Shown: positions 35,725-45,213 of the stretch, in pieces
Layout: each line of letters opens with the position of its first letter
Position numbering within the stretch: the stretch's first letter is position 1
Source of the DNA: Acetobacteraceae bacterium H6797
GTDB lineage: Bacteria > Pseudomonadota > Alphaproteobacteria > Acetobacterales > Acetobacteraceae
Length of the DNA stretch: 64,000 bases
Assembly (NCBI GenBank): GCA_015223225.1
Contig: JADFCQ010000001.1
Span: 1,079,639-1,143,638 of the forward strand
Direction: 5' to 3'
Notes under the pieces: model-generated
What the model was told of the DNA's origin: nothing
Database searches by the model: none
What the model saw: only the letters and a program-made list of their open reading frames with translations
Translations under genes and position numbers: made by a program

Positions 35725-36990
35725 TTGGAGCATCATGCGAGGCGGGCGCTGCTGGATTGGTTCGCCGCGACCCTGCCGGGCGCGCGGCAGCCGCCCGCCA
35801 CCCTGCTGGCCGCAGCCCTGGCGGATGAGCGGGGCGAGGGTTCGGCCCTCTGCTACGTGGATGGCCGGCGGGGTTCCGCCCGCCATGCCGCGCTGCTGAA
35901 CGGCATCGCGAGCCATACCGTCGAGTTCGACGATATCCATCGCGATTCAGGGCTGCATCCGGGCAGTCCGACGGTGGCAGCCGCCCTGGCCGTGGCGCAG
36001 TCGCGTGGCGCCGGGCTGGATGCGCTGCTGCGCGCCATGGCGGCGGGCTATGAGGTGGGCGGGCGCATCGCCCTGGCCGTCCAGCCCAGCCATTACCGGA
36101 TGTGGCACACCACGGCGACCGTCGGCACCATCGCGGCCGCCGTGGCATCGGCCGTGCTGCTCGATTGCGACGCGGAGAAGACGGGCCATGCCATCGCCCT
36201 GGCCGCGACCTCCGCCGGCGGGTTGCAGCAGGCCTGCCGGGGCAGCGGCATGAGCAAGCCGATGCATGCGGGCCACGCCGCCGAGGCGGGCCTCCTGGCG
36301 GCCAGGGCTGCCGCCGCGGGCGTGACCGGCGCGCCGGACGTGCTGGACGGCCCCGCGGGCTTCGCCGCCGCGACGAGCGATTCCACCGGCCGATGGGATC
36401 TGGCCCTGGCCGATCTGGGGCAGCGCTTCGTCATCGGCGAGATGACCTTCAAGAACCATGGCTGCTGCGGCCATATCTTCCCCGCGCTCGACGGGCTCCT
36501 CGCGATGCAGGCCGCGCATCCCTTCGGGCCCGGCGACGTCGCGCGTATCCATGTCGCGGGCTATCGCGCCACGGCGGAAATGTGCGACCGGCCGGTCGTG
36601 CGCACGGAGCAGGAGGCGCGGTTCAGTCTGCAATATTGCGTCGCCGCGCTACTGCATCACGGCGCGGTCCGGCTCGATGCCTTCGCGCCCGCCAGGCTGC
36701 GGGACCCGGCGCTGCAGGCCTTCATGCACAAGGTCTCGGTCAGCATGGCGCGCGCCCTGGCCGATGCCTACCCAAAGCACCGCGCAGCCCGGCTGCGGGT
36801 GGAACTGCGCGACGGGCGCGTGCTGGAACACGAGCAGCCCACTAGGAAGGGCGACCCGGAGAACCCGCTGACGGATGAGGAACTGGATGCGAAGTTCCAA
36901 GAACTCGCCGGCCCCGTTCTCGGCGAAGGCGCCGCCTCGGCCCTGTTGGCGCTGATCCGGCATGGGGTGGAACTGCCGGGCGCGGCCTGA
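35725..36990 (+). CDS. MmgE/PrpD-family protein, N-terminus interrupted by an in-frame stop
   Basis: A 421-residue open frame from TTG 35725 with the PrpD fold: ARRALLDWFAATLPGA, ASHTVEFDDIHRDSGLHPGS, WHTTATVGTIAAA, GSGMSKPMHAGHAAEAGL and FKNHGCCGHIFPALDGL. Family members are 2-methylcitrate or related dehydratases/epimerases. Upstream in the same frame a GTG at 35653 overlaps the previous stop and encodes SAVPLATLAAHAAG, then TGA at 35698, then RDRAWPEGLEHHARRAL. This is exactly the missing N-terminal helix, so one nonsense codon seems to have truncated the gene. It is the last gene of the LysR-linked operon. Confidence 0.8.
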   Translation: MEHHARRALLDWFAATLPGARQPPATLLAAALADERGEGSALCYVDGRRGSARHAALLNGIASHTVEFDDIHRDSGLHPGSPTVAAALAVAQSRGAGLDALLRAMAAGYEVGGRIALAVQPSHYRMWHTTATVGTIAAAVASAVLLDCDAEKTGHAIALAATSAGGLQQACRGSGMSKPMHAGHAAEAGLLAARAAAAGVTGAPDVLDGPAGFAAATSDSTGRWDLALADLGQRFVIGEMTFKNHGCCGHIFPALDGLLAMQAAHPFGPGDVARIHVAGYRATAEMCDRPVVRTEQEARFSLQYCVAALLHHGAVRLDAFAPARLRDPALQAFMHKVSVSMARALADAYPKHRAARLRVELRDGRVLEHEQPTRKGDPENPLTDEELDAKFQELAGPVLGEGAASALLALIRHGVELPGAA

Positions 36991-37050
36991 GGCGCCAGGC
37001 GCTCAGATCGGGCATTTGATGGAACGGGCGCAGGCACTGCTGTGCCAGGC

Positions 37051-37986
37051 TCAAGAGCGGCCTGGGCGCGCCGCCTCCCGCCGATCTTCCAGATAAGCAC
37101 GCGCGAAAGCGCCCGGCGAGACGCCTTGCCGCTTGCGGAAGGCCGTGCTGAAGGCGCTGGCGGATTCATAGCCGATCTCCTCCGCGATGCGCTCCAGCGA
37201 GGCCGAGCCACGGATCAGCGCGTCCTTCGCCAGGGCCATGCGCCAGCGCGCAAGATACTCGATGGGCGCGCAGCCGACCATCTGCCCGAAGCGCGCCGCG
37301 AAGGCCGAGCGCGACATGCCCGCGAGCACAGCGAGCCTGGCCACTGTCCACCTCTCGCGAGGCTCGGCATGTATCGCGGCGAGGGCTCGGGCGATGCCCG
37401 GCACGCGCATGCCGTTCAGCAGCCCTGGCGGCACGGCATCATCGCCACTGCCGCCCCAGCGCAGCGCCTCGACCAGCAGCACCTCCAGAATGCGGCGCAG
37501 AACGAGTTCCCGGCCCGGATGATCGGCTGCGGATTCCTCCGTCAGCAGGCCGATCAGCCGCCGGATGCGCGAGGTCGCACCACCCTGGGCCGGGATATGG
37601 ATCAGCGCCGGCATGAGCGAGACGAGGAGCGCGGCATTGGCCGGCTCGAAGGCGAAAACACCGCCGAGCGCGGCGAAATCCGGCTCGCCCTCCGCCTCGC
37701 CATAACGCCTCGGACTGGTGCCGGGCTCGACCGGGCGGCAGGCCACCTCCAGGTCACTGCAGAGCGACAGGGCCGGGGCGGTCGGCACCAGCAGGAAATC
37801 GCCCTGCTCCAGCCGGAGCGGCTCCCGTCCTTCCAGCCCGATCCAGGCCCCGCCAGTGACGATGATCGCGAAGGCGGGCGTGCTGGTCGCCGCATAGCGG
37901 ATGCCCCACCGGCCCCTGCCGGTCACGGGCTTGGACAGGACGGCGCTGGGGCGCAGGAGGGCGATTATCTCGCTGAGAGGATCCAT
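37051..37986 (-). CDS. AraC-family regulator with cupin domain
   Basis: A 311-residue protein. The N-terminal cupin_6 domain spans about residues 1-170 (SEIIALLRPSAVLSKPVTGR, LRLEQGDFLLVPTAPAL). The C-terminal AraC domain has two HTHs: WTVARLAVLAGMSRSAFAAR and LERIAEEIGYESASAFSTAF, followed by RQGVSPGAFAR. It is divergent from the SDR gene across a 95-bp gap, the usual layout for cupin_6-AraC regulators that induce a linked reductase. Confidence 0.9.
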   Translation of the reverse strand: MDPLSEIIALLRPSAVLSKPVTGRGRWGIRYAATSTPAFAIIVTGGAWIGLEGREPLRLEQGDFLLVPTAPALSLCSDLEVACRPVEPGTSPRRYGEAEGEPDFAALGGVFAFEPANAALLVSLMPALIHIPAQGGATSRIRRLIGLLTEESAADHPGRELVLRRILEVLLVEALRWGGSGDDAVPPGLLNGMRVPGIARALAAIHAEPRERWTVARLAVLAGMSRSAFAARFGQMVGCAPIEYLARWRMALAKDALIRGSASLERIAEEIGYESASAFSTAFRKRQGVSPGAFARAYLEDRREAARPGRS

Positions 37987-38081
37987 GTCCTGGACGATCG
38001 ATAAAGAATTCCGGCTTTTGAAGTATGGGGTATCCAGGCGCCGCTGTCTATCGATTGGGCATCGAACCAAGGAGACTGGCA

Positions 38082-38831
38082 GTGAACAAGACGATCCTGA
38101 TCACCGGCGCCTCATCGGGCTTCGGCGAGGTGGCGGCGCGGTTCTTCCTCGATAAGGGATGGAAGGTGATCGCGACCATGCGCCGGCCCGAAGCATCGCG
38201 GCTGGGCGGCGAGACGGAACACCTGCGCGTGCTGCCGCTGGACGTGACGAGCGAGGCGAGCATCGCAGCGCTGGTGGAGGCGGCAGGCCCCGTCGATGTG
38301 CTCGTGAACAATGCGGGCATCGGCATCGTCGGCGCCTTCGAAGCCATGCCGATCTCGGCGGTGCGGCAGGTTTTCGAGACCAATACTTTCGGCGTGATGG
38401 CGCTGACACAGGCGCTGCTGCCGCAGATGCGCGAGCGCCGCTCGGGCACCATCGTCAACGTCACCTCCGCCGTCACCATCGGCGCCTTTCCGCTGGCGGC
38501 CGTCTATACCGCGAGCAAACAGGCCATCCAGGGCTTCTCCGGCTCGCTCGCGATCGAGCTCGCCCATTTCGGCATCGGCGTGAAGCTGGTCGAGCCCGGC
38601 TATGCGCCGACCACCAGTTTCGGCGCCAATGCCATCCTCCCCTATACCGAGCTGCTGCCGGGCGAATATGCGGAGGTCGCGCGGCCCGTTTTCGAGCACT
38701 TCGCCAACCCCGCCCTGACGACGCGCGAGGCGGATGTGGCGGAGACGATCTGGGCCGCCATCCATGACACTTCTGGCAAGCTGCGCTTTCCGGCGGGCGC
38801 CGATGCCGTCGCGCTGGCGGTCACTGCGTGA
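38082..38831 (+). CDS. Short-chain dehydrogenase/reductase
   Basis: A 249-residue classical SDR from GTG 38082, chosen for AAGGAG at 38069-38074. It shows the NADP-binding TGASSGFGE (residues 8-16), NNAGIGIVG, the serine in NVTSAVT and the catalytic YTASK (about 146). The substrate is unknown; the linked AraC regulator suggests induction by a small carbonyl compound. Confidence 0.9.
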   Translation: MNKTILITGASSGFGEVAARFFLDKGWKVIATMRRPEASRLGGETEHLRVLPLDVTSEASIAALVEAAGPVDVLVNNAGIGIVGAFEAMPISAVRQVFETNTFGVMALTQALLPQMRERRSGTIVNVTSAVTIGAFPLAAVYTASKQAIQGFSGSLAIELAHFGIGVKLVEPGYAPTTSFGANAILPYTELLPGEYAEVARPVFEHFANPALTTREADVAETIWAAIHDTSGKLRFPAGADAVALAVTA

Positions 38832-38851
38832 CCTGAAGCGGCATGCCGCCG

Positions 38852-39907
38852 TCAGAAGCGCAGCGCCATCCGGTGCCGGTAGACCTGCCCCGGATCGAGC
38901 CGTGCCGAGGGATAGGCGGGGCGGTTCGGGGCATCCGGCCAGGTCTGCGGCTCCAGGCAGATCGCGTCAGACTGGCGCATCGGGTGCCCGCCCTTCCCCG
39001 CGACCGTCGCGTCGAGGAAATTGCCGGAATAGACCTGCAGCCCCGGCTGGTTGGTCAGCAAGGTCATCCGGCGGCCGCTCGCCGGGTCTTGCAGCCAGGC
39101 CACGGGCCGCAAGCTGCCCGCCTCGCCATCGAGGCAGAAATTGTGGTCATAGCCACGGGCGATGAGGAGTTGCGCCTCGGGCGCGCGTATCCTCTCGCCC
39201 ACCGGCCGGGCCTTGCGGAAATCGAAGGCCGTGCCCTCCACCGGCGCCGGATCGCCGAGCGGGATTAGCGAGGCGCCGACCGGCAGATAGCGCGTGGCCG
39301 CGACCCTCAGCCGATGGCCCAGCACGTCGCTTCCCCCGCCGCCGAGATGGAAGAAGGCGTGATTGGTGAGGTTCACCACCGTCGGCGCCGTCGTGCGCGC
39401 CTCGAAGCTGATGGAAAGCTCCGCCGGCCCCGTCACGGTATAGGTGACGAGGCAGTCGAGCGCGCCCGGAAAGCCCTCTTCGCCATCCGGGCTGTGCCGC
39501 CGCAGCACGAGGCGCGGATGCGGCGCGGCCTCGGCCTCCTCCACCGTCCAGAGATGGTGGTCGAAGCCGTTCGGGCCGCCATGCAGGGCATGGGGGCCGT
39601 CATTGGCCGGCACCCGCACCTCATGCCCATCGAGGCTGAAGCGCCCTTCGACAATGCGATTGGCATAGCGCCCGATGGTCGCGCCGAAGAAGTCGCGCCG
39701 GGCGACATAGCCGTCGAGCGTGTCATGGCCGAGCACCACATCGGCCGGCCCTTCGCGCCCCGGCACCAGCAGCGCCTGGAGCGTGGCGCCGAAGGTCATC
39801 ACCTTGGCCGCGAAGCCGCCGGCGCCATGCAGGGTGTAACGCTCCACCGCCGCGCCATCGGGCAGGGTGCCGAAATCCTCCCGCTCGATGCCCGCCCCGC
39901 CCCACAT
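38852..39907 (-). CDS. galM: Aldose 1-epimerase (galactose mutarotase)
   Basis: A 351-residue GalM-type protein that interconverts alpha and beta anomers of aldoses. It has GATLQALLVPGREG, the first catalytic histidine region NDGPHALHGGPNGFD, NLTNHAFFHLGG with the second histidine, GYDHNFCL, and the glutamate in ICLEPQTWPDAPN near the C-terminus. Its ATG overlaps the stop of the GntR gene, tying it to the ABC sugar-uptake operon. Confidence 0.93.
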   Translation of the reverse strand: MWGGAGIEREDFGTLPDGAAVERYTLHGAGGFAAKVMTFGATLQALLVPGREGPADVVLGHDTLDGYVARRDFFGATIGRYANRIVEGRFSLDGHEVRVPANDGPHALHGGPNGFDHHLWTVEEAEAAPHPRLVLRRHSPDGEEGFPGALDCLVTYTVTGPAELSISFEARTTAPTVVNLTNHAFFHLGGGGSDVLGHRLRVAATRYLPVGASLIPLGDPAPVEGTAFDFRKARPVGERIRAPEAQLLIARGYDHNFCLDGEAGSLRPVAWLQDPASGRRMTLLTNQPGLQVYSGNFLDATVAGKGGHPMRQSDAICLEPQTWPDAPNRPAYPSARLDPGQVYRHRMALRF

Positions 39908-40629
39908 CAGAAGCGCGCCGCGTGGCGGCGAAGGCCGCTCTCGATCACATCCATCATGGCCGAGGCCGCGCCGGGCCCATCCCTCGCCTCGATGGCATCG
40001 ACGATCCGGGCATGGGCGGCGACGGTATCGCTGCGGCCCTGGCCCTCATCCGGCGCGCTGAGGCGGAAGGAGGCGCGCAGCGCCGCCTCGATCACCGCGC
40101 CCATCGAGGCCATGAAGGGATTGCCCGAGGCCCTCGCCACGCCGAGATGCAGCGCGAGATCGCCATCCGCGAAGGCCGGCGAGGCGGCGGGGCTGGCGGC
40201 CATGGCCTCCACGCTCGTGCGCAGGGCCGCCAGATCCTCCACCGTGCGGCGGGCGGCGGCAAGGGCGGCGGCCTCGGGCTCAACCGCGCGGCGGATATCG
40301 GCGAGATCGTGCAGGAAGCGGGCGTCGATGCCGGCATCGAGATGCCAGGCGAGGATATCGGGGTCGAACATGGCCCAGGCCGCGCGCTCCCTGACGACGG
40401 TGCCCACCCGCGCGCGGGCGACGATCAGCCCCTTCGCGGCCAGGGTCTTCAGCGCCTCGCGCAGCACGGGGCGGGAGACGCCGAGCGCGGGCAGCAATTC
40501 CGCATCGCCCGGCAGGCGGCTGCCTTCCGGATATTGCCCCGTGACGATGGCCAGACCGATCTGCCGCGCCACCGCCTCATGGTTGGAATGGCTGCGGCGG
40601 GCCGGGATGCGGACGAGGCTGACGTTCAC
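39907..40629 (-). CDS. GntR-family regulator, FadR subfamily
   Basis: A 240-residue regulator from GTG 40629, which overlaps the stop of the permease gene. The N-terminal winged HTH has IVTGQYPEGSRLPGDAELLP and GVSRPVLREALKTLAAKGLI. The C-terminal all-helical FCD domain is FadR-type (DLADIRRAVEPEAAALAA, ALHLGVARASGNPFM). Membership in the operon and a matching operator upstream of ytfQ suggest autoregulated repression relieved by a sugar or sugar acid. Confidence 0.92.
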   Translation of the reverse strand: MNVSLVRIPARRSHSNHEAVARQIGLAIVTGQYPEGSRLPGDAELLPALGVSRPVLREALKTLAAKGLIVARARVGTVVRERAAWAMFDPDILAWHLDAGIDARFLHDLADIRRAVEPEAAALAAARRTVEDLAALRTSVEAMAASPAASPAFADGDLALHLGVARASGNPFMASMGAVIEAALRASFRLSAPDEGQGRSDTVAAHARIVDAIEARDGPGAASAMMDVIESGLRRHAARF

Positions 40630-41606
40630 GCCCGCGCCCCCTTGGGCCGCGCCGCGCGCCGCTCCGCCAGCGCCGTGAGCCCCTGCTGGAGCGCGATGAA
40701 GAGGAAGAGCAGCAGCCCCGTCGCGATCCGCGCCCACCAGCTCGACAGCGTGCCGTCGAAGGCGATGTAGGTGAGGATCAGCCCCTGGATCAGCACGCCC
40801 AGGAAAGTGCCGAGGATCAGCCCCTGCCCGCCGCTGAGCAGCGTGCCGCCGATGACCACCGCCGCGATCGCATCCAATTCCACCCCCACGGCCGAGAGCG
40901 AATAACCGGAGGAGGTGTAGAGGGAGAAAACGATACCCGAGAGCCCGGCCAGCGTGCTGGAGAGCGTATAGATTCCGATGGTGACGGGCGCGGTGCGGAT
41001 GCCCATCATCGCCGTCGAGCTTCGGTTGCCGCCCAGCGCGAAGACCCGAAGCCCGAAGCGCGTGGCATGCAGCAGCAGGCCGACGCCGATGAAGACCGCG
41101 AGCATGATCAGCGCAACCGCCGTCAGCCGCCCGCCGCCGGGCACCGGCAGCGAGAAGGACGAGACGCTGTCGTAGAGCGGCGCGTCGATGGGGATGCTCT
41201 CGGTGGAAAGCAACAGCGCCCCGCCGCGCGCGAGGAACATGCCCGCGAGCGTCACGATGAAGGGCGGCATCTCCAGCAGATGGATGGCCGCCCCCATGGC
41301 CGCGCCGAAGATCGCGCAGACGAGCAGCACCAGCGCGAAAGCCGCGAGCGGCGGCAGCCCCGCGCGCCCGATCAGCAGCGCCACGGCGACCGAGGTGAAG
41401 GCGATCACCGCACCCACCGAGAGGTCGATCCCGCCGGAGATGATCACCACCGTCATCCCCACCGCGATGATGCCGAGGAAGGCATTGTCGGTGAGCATAT
41501 TCGTCACCACGCGGGTGGAGGCGAAGCCGGGGAATTGCACGGCGCAGGCGGCGAAGCCGAGCAGCAGCACCAGCGTCGTGAGCAGGACGGGCAGGAAGCG
41601 GTTCAT
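40626..41606 (-). CDS. yjfF: Sugar ABC transporter permease (YjfF type)
   Basis: A 326-residue BPD_transp_2 permease with 8-10 hydrophobic segments. Family blocks are VVIISGGIDLSVGAVIAFTS and IAAVVIGGTLLSGGQGLILG. From the operon order it corresponds to YjfF of the E. coli YtfQRT-YjfF galactofuranose importer. Start ATG 41606 is four bases inside the upstream gene. The frame extends upstream without membrane character. Confidence 0.88.
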   Translation of the reverse strand: MNRFLPVLLTTLVLLLGFAACAVQFPGFASTRVVTNMLTDNAFLGIIAVGMTVVIISGGIDLSVGAVIAFTSVAVALLIGRAGLPPLAAFALVLLVCAIFGAAMGAAIHLLEMPPFIVTLAGMFLARGGALLLSTESIPIDAPLYDSVSSFSLPVPGGGRLTAVALIMLAVFIGVGLLLHATRFGLRVFALGGNRSSTAMMGIRTAPVTIGIYTLSSTLAGLSGIVFSLYTSSGYSLSAVGVELDAIAAVVIGGTLLSGGQGLILGTFLGVLIQGLILTYIAFDGTLSSWWARIATGLLLFLFIALQQGLTALAERRAARPKGARA

Positions 41607-42583
41607 CGCCGGGTTCCCCTTCCGGGCAGGAGCGACGGGAGGCGCGGCGATTGCAGCAGCAGCACGCCGAGCACCACGAGGGCCTTCACCACCAGATTGA
41701 ATTCCGGCCGGATGCCGGAGAGCAGGATGCCGGTATTCATCGCCTGGATGATGAAGGCGCCGAGCACCGCCAGCGCCAGGCTGAAGCGCCCGCCGAAGAG
41801 CGAGGTGCCGCCGATCACCACGGCCAGGATGGCCTCCAGTTCCAGCCACAGCCCGGCATTATTGGCGTCGGCGCCGAGAATGTCGGCCGCGGCGATGACC
41901 CCGGCGAGCGAGGCGCAGAGCCCGCACCAGGCATAGGCCGCCAGCGTGATGGCCCGCGTGCCCACGCCCGCCAGGGCACTGGCGCGGGCATTGGCGCCCG
42001 TCGCCTCGATCATCAGGCCCAGCGCCGTGCCCCGCACCAGCAGCGTGGCCAGCAGCAGCATGCCGAGCGTGATCGCGACCGGCGCCGGCACGCCCAGCAC
42101 CGAGCCGCCGCCGAACCAGGCGAGGCCCGGGGCGGAGAAGGTGATGATGCGCCCTTCGGTGATGAGCTGCGCGATGCCGCGCCCGGCCACCATGAGGATC
42201 AGCGTCGCGACGATGGGCTGGATGCGCAGCACCGCGACGAGAAAGCCGTTCCAGAGCCCGCAGAGCAGCCCGACGCACAGCGCCGCCGCCACCGCGACCG
42301 GCACGGAATGGTCCTGCACCAGCACCGCCGCGACAGCGCCCGAAATGGCCATCACCGCGCCCACGGAAAGGTCGATGCCGCGCAGCGCGATCACCAGCAC
42401 CGTGCCGAGCGCGAGAATGGCGACCGGCGCGCCGCGATTGAAGACGTCGACGAGGCTGCCGAAGAGCCGGCCATCCTGCATCCGCAGGTCAAAGAAGCCG
42501 GGCGAGGCCAGGAAGTTCAGCCCCAGCAGCAGCAGGAAGGCCAGGATCTGCGCCGTGCCGGCGCGAGGCGGGCGCAGCGTCAT
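41603..42583 (-). CDS. ytfT: Sugar ABC transporter permease (YtfT type)
   Basis: A 326-residue permease of the same family with TVLVIALRGIDLSVGAVMAI, LRIQPIVATLILMVAGRG and LEAILAVVIGGTSLFGGRFS. It overlaps both neighbours by four bases. Two different permease genes are characteristic of the YtfQRT-YjfF system and distinguish it from the one-permease RbsC/XylH systems. Confidence 0.88.
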   Translation of the reverse strand: MTLRPPRAGTAQILAFLLLLGLNFLASPGFFDLRMQDGRLFGSLVDVFNRGAPVAILALGTVLVIALRGIDLSVGAVMAISGAVAAVLVQDHSVPVAVAAALCVGLLCGLWNGFLVAVLRIQPIVATLILMVAGRGIAQLITEGRIITFSAPGLAWFGGGSVLGVPAPVAITLGMLLLATLLVRGTALGLMIEATGANARASALAGVGTRAITLAAYAWCGLCASLAGVIAAADILGADANNAGLWLELEAILAVVIGGTSLFGGRFSLALAVLGAFIIQAMNTGILLSGIRPEFNLVVKALVVLGVLLLQSPRLPSLLPGRGTRR

Positions 42584-44121
42584 GCGGCATTCTCCGGCAC
42601 CTTGGGAGCCTCGGCGCCCTGACCACGAGGCGCCTCGGCAATGGCGGCGAGAATGGCGGGCACCGAAACCTCCTCGCCCATCAGCCGCGCGACCTGGGCG
42701 CGGTCGCGCAGCACCACGACCTCATCGGCATAGGTCACGATCTCCTCGAGTTCGGAGGAAATGACGAGCAGCGCAAGCCCCTCCTCGCAAAGATGGCGCA
42801 CCAGCCGGATGATCTCCGCATGCGCGTCGACATCGATGCCGCGCGTCGGCTCGTCGAGAATCAGGAGGCGCGGATCGGTCGCGAGCCAGCGCGCCAGCAG
42901 CGCCTTCTGCTGATTGCCGCCCGAGAGTAGGCCGATGGGCCGCTCCGGCTCGGGCGGGCGGATGTCCAGCGCCTTGATGAAACGCTCGGCGATCGCATCC
43001 TGCTCGCGGCGCGGCAGCGGGCGCGCGAAACCGCGCCGGGCCTGCAAGGCGAGGATGATGTTCTCGCGCACGGAAAGCTCGGCCACGATGCCCTCCGTCT
43101 TGCGCTCTTCGGGGCAATAGCCGGCGCCGAGGCGAATGGCATCGCGCGGCGAGGCGAGTATCACGAGCTGGCCATCGAAACGCGCGCTGCCGCTATCGGC
43201 ACGATCGGCGCCGAAGATCAGCCGCGCCGTCTCCGTCCGGCCGGAGCCGAGCAGCCCGGCGAGGCCCACCACCCGGCCGCGATGCAGAGAGAGATCGAAG
43301 GGCGCGACGCTGCCCGCCCGGCCATAATTCTCGAACCGCGCGAGGGGCTCGCCCGAAAGGGCTTGGGCCGGCGCGCGGCCCGCCTCGACGGCAGCGAGCT
43401 CCGCGCCGAGCATCATATGGATCAGCTCCATGCGCGGCAGCGCCGCCGTCTCGCGCTCGCCCACCAGCCGGCCATTGCGCAGCACGGTGATGCGGTCGGA
43501 GATTTCATAGACCTGATCGAGGAAATGCGTGACGATGATGATGCCGAGGCCGCGTTCACGCAGGCCGCGCAGCACCTCGAAAAGCACCGCCACCTCCCGC
43601 GCATCGAGGCTCGCCGTCGGCTCGTCGAGGATCAGCACGCGCGCCGAGAGATCCACCGCTCGGGCGATGGCGACGAGGTGCTGCACCGCGACCGAAAGGC
43701 TGCCCAGCGCCGCCCCCGGATCGACCGAGAGGCCGAAACCCGCAAGCAACTCCGCGGCGCGGCGGCGCATCTCCCCGCCTCGCACGGAGCCGAACCGCGT
43801 CGGCTCCCGCCCGAGGAAGAGGTTCTCCGCGACGGAGAGATTGGGGAGGAGATTCACCTCCTGATAGACGGCCGCGATCCCCGCCGCGACGGCCTCCTGC
43901 GGCTGGCGCGGGTCGATCTCCGCGCCCGCGAGGCGGATGCTGCCGCCATCGCGGGGCAGAACGCCCGTCACCGTCTTGATGAGGGTGGACTTCCCGGCGC
44001 CGTTCTCGCCGAGCAGCGCGTGGATTTCGCCCGCGCGCAGGGTGAAGTCCACGCCATCCAGCGCGCGCAGCCGGCCGAAGGTCTTGGTCAGGCCGCGCAG
44101 CTCCAGGAGGGCCTCGCTCAT
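42580..44121 (-). CDS. ytfR: Sugar ABC transporter ATP-binding protein (YtfR type)
   Basis: A 513-residue protein with two ABC domains in tandem. The first has Walker A GENGAGKST (about residues 38-46), LSVAVQHLVAIARAV in the signature region and Walker B VLILDEPTAS. The second has the degenerate Walker A GLLGSGRTE usual in this family, signature LLSGGNQQKALLARW and Walker B LLILDEPTRG. It powers import with the two permeases. It is separated from ytfQ by 16 bases. Confidence 0.93.
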   Translation of the reverse strand: MSEALLELRGLTKTFGRLRALDGVDFTLRAGEIHALLGENGAGKSTLIKTVTGVLPRDGGSIRLAGAEIDPRQPQEAVAAGIAAVYQEVNLLPNLSVAENLFLGREPTRFGSVRGGEMRRRAAELLAGFGLSVDPGAALGSLSVAVQHLVAIARAVDLSARVLILDEPTASLDAREVAVLFEVLRGLRERGLGIIIVTHFLDQVYEISDRITVLRNGRLVGERETAALPRMELIHMMLGAELAAVEAGRAPAQALSGEPLARFENYGRAGSVAPFDLSLHRGRVVGLAGLLGSGRTETARLIFGADRADSGSARFDGQLVILASPRDAIRLGAGYCPEERKTEGIVAELSVRENIILALQARRGFARPLPRREQDAIAERFIKALDIRPPEPERPIGLLSGGNQQKALLARWLATDPRLLILDEPTRGIDVDAHAEIIRLVRHLCEEGLALLVISSELEEIVTYADEVVVLRDRAQVARLMGEEVSVPAILAAIAEAPRGQGAEAPKVPENAA

Positions 44122-44137
44122 CGGCTCGACGCCCGGC

Positions 44138-45109
44138 TCAGTAGCCGAGGCCGCGGCGCGCCTCGTATTCGCGCATCGGATTATCCTCGGCGGTGAAGAG
44201 CTTCGATTCCGTCTGGATCCATTTCGGCGGGGCGGTGCCGTTGCGCTTATAGGCCACGAGCGCGTCGAAGGCGGGGCCGGCCATGTTCGGCGTCAGCTCG
44301 ACGGTCGCATTCGCCTCGCCCGCCGCGATGGCGCGGAAGATATCCGGCACCGCATCGATGGAGACGGTGAGGATATCGCTGCCCGGCTTCAGCCCGGCAT
44401 CCTTCATCGCCTGGATGGCGCCCACCATCATGTCGTCGTTATGGGCGAAGACGGCGCCGATATTGCGCCCGCCATTCTCGGCCTTGATGAAGCTCTCCAT
44501 CACCTCCTTGCCCTTGGTGCGGGTGAAGTCGCCGGTCTGGCTGCGGAGGACGCGGATATTGGAATGCGGCGCGATGGCCTGGTCGAAGCCGCGCTTGCGC
44601 TCGGTCGCGACGCTGGCGCCCACGGTGCCCTGAAGTTCGACGACATTCACCTGCCGCCCATTGGCCTGGCGCACCAACCATTCGCCCGCGACCTTGCCCT
44701 CATGCACGCTGTCGGCGGTCACGGCGGTCAGGTAGAGGTCCTGATTGCCTTCGATATTGCGGTCGAGCAGGACGACGGGGATATTGGCCTGTTTCGCCTC
44801 GCGCAACACCGCCGTCCAACCGGTGGCAACCACCGGGGCGAGCAGAATGGCGTCCACCCCCTGGGTGACGAAGGTGCGCAGCGCGCGGATCTGGTTCTCC
44901 TGGCGCTGCTGGGCGTCGGAAAGGCGGAGCGTGATGCCGCGTTTCTGCGCCTCGGACTTGGTGAGGCTGGTTTCGGCCGCGCGCCAGCCGGATTCAGAAC
45001 CGACCTGCGAGAAGCCGATGGTCATGCCCTGGGCTTGCGCCCAGGCGCGCAGCGGGCTGCCGAGGGCCGCGAGCGCGGCCGAAGCGGTCAGGAGAGTCCT
45101 GCGGTTCAT
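44138..45109 (-). CDS. ytfQ: Periplasmic sugar-binding protein (YtfQ type)
   Basis: A 323-residue type I binding protein with a twin-helix signal (MNRRTLLTASAALAALGSPL, cleavage near RAWAQA). The mature protein shows MTIGFSQVGSESGWRAAET, the opening typical of YtfQ, then ILLAPVVATGWTAVL, VVLLDRNIEG and VFAHNDDMMVGAIQAMKDAG. E. coli YtfQ binds galactofuranose. The same sugar is plausible here but L-arabinose or other aldoses are also known in the family. It is the first gene of the transporter operon. Confidence 0.9.
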   Translation of the reverse strand: MNRRTLLTASAALAALGSPLRAWAQAQGMTIGFSQVGSESGWRAAETSLTKSEAQKRGITLRLSDAQQRQENQIRALRTFVTQGVDAILLAPVVATGWTAVLREAKQANIPVVLLDRNIEGNQDLYLTAVTADSVHEGKVAGEWLVRQANGRQVNVVELQGTVGASVATERKRGFDQAIAPHSNIRVLRSQTGDFTRTKGKEVMESFIKAENGGRNIGAVFAHNDDMMVGAIQAMKDAGLKPGSDILTVSIDAVPDIFRAIAAGEANATVELTPNMAGPAFDALVAYKRNGTAPPKWIQTESKLFTAEDNPMREYEARRGLGY

Positions 45110-45200
45110 CCTTGGAATCCTCTTTCCTCGAGCGGCCCGGTTCCATGCCGGTGCCTTTATGCCCGGGACAGTGGCACGACCTCCCTTACCCAACAAGCAT

Positions 45201-45213
45201 ATAGTATGACTAT
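45201..45213. promoter_or_regulatory. Predicted FadR/GntR operator upstream of ytfQ
   Basis: The 13-mer ATAGTATGACTAT is a perfect inverted repeat around three central bases and fits the FadR-subfamily consensus TNGTNNNACNA exactly. It lies 92 bp upstream of the ytfQ start and overlaps the stop codon of the gluconolactonase gene. The GntR regulator encoded in this operon is the obvious candidate ligand. Confidence 0.65.

Noticed and set aside
34094..36148. About 680-codon minus-strand frame opposite the acyl-CoA synthetase
   Set aside because: Same antisense effect; it also crosses the boundary between two plus-strand genes.
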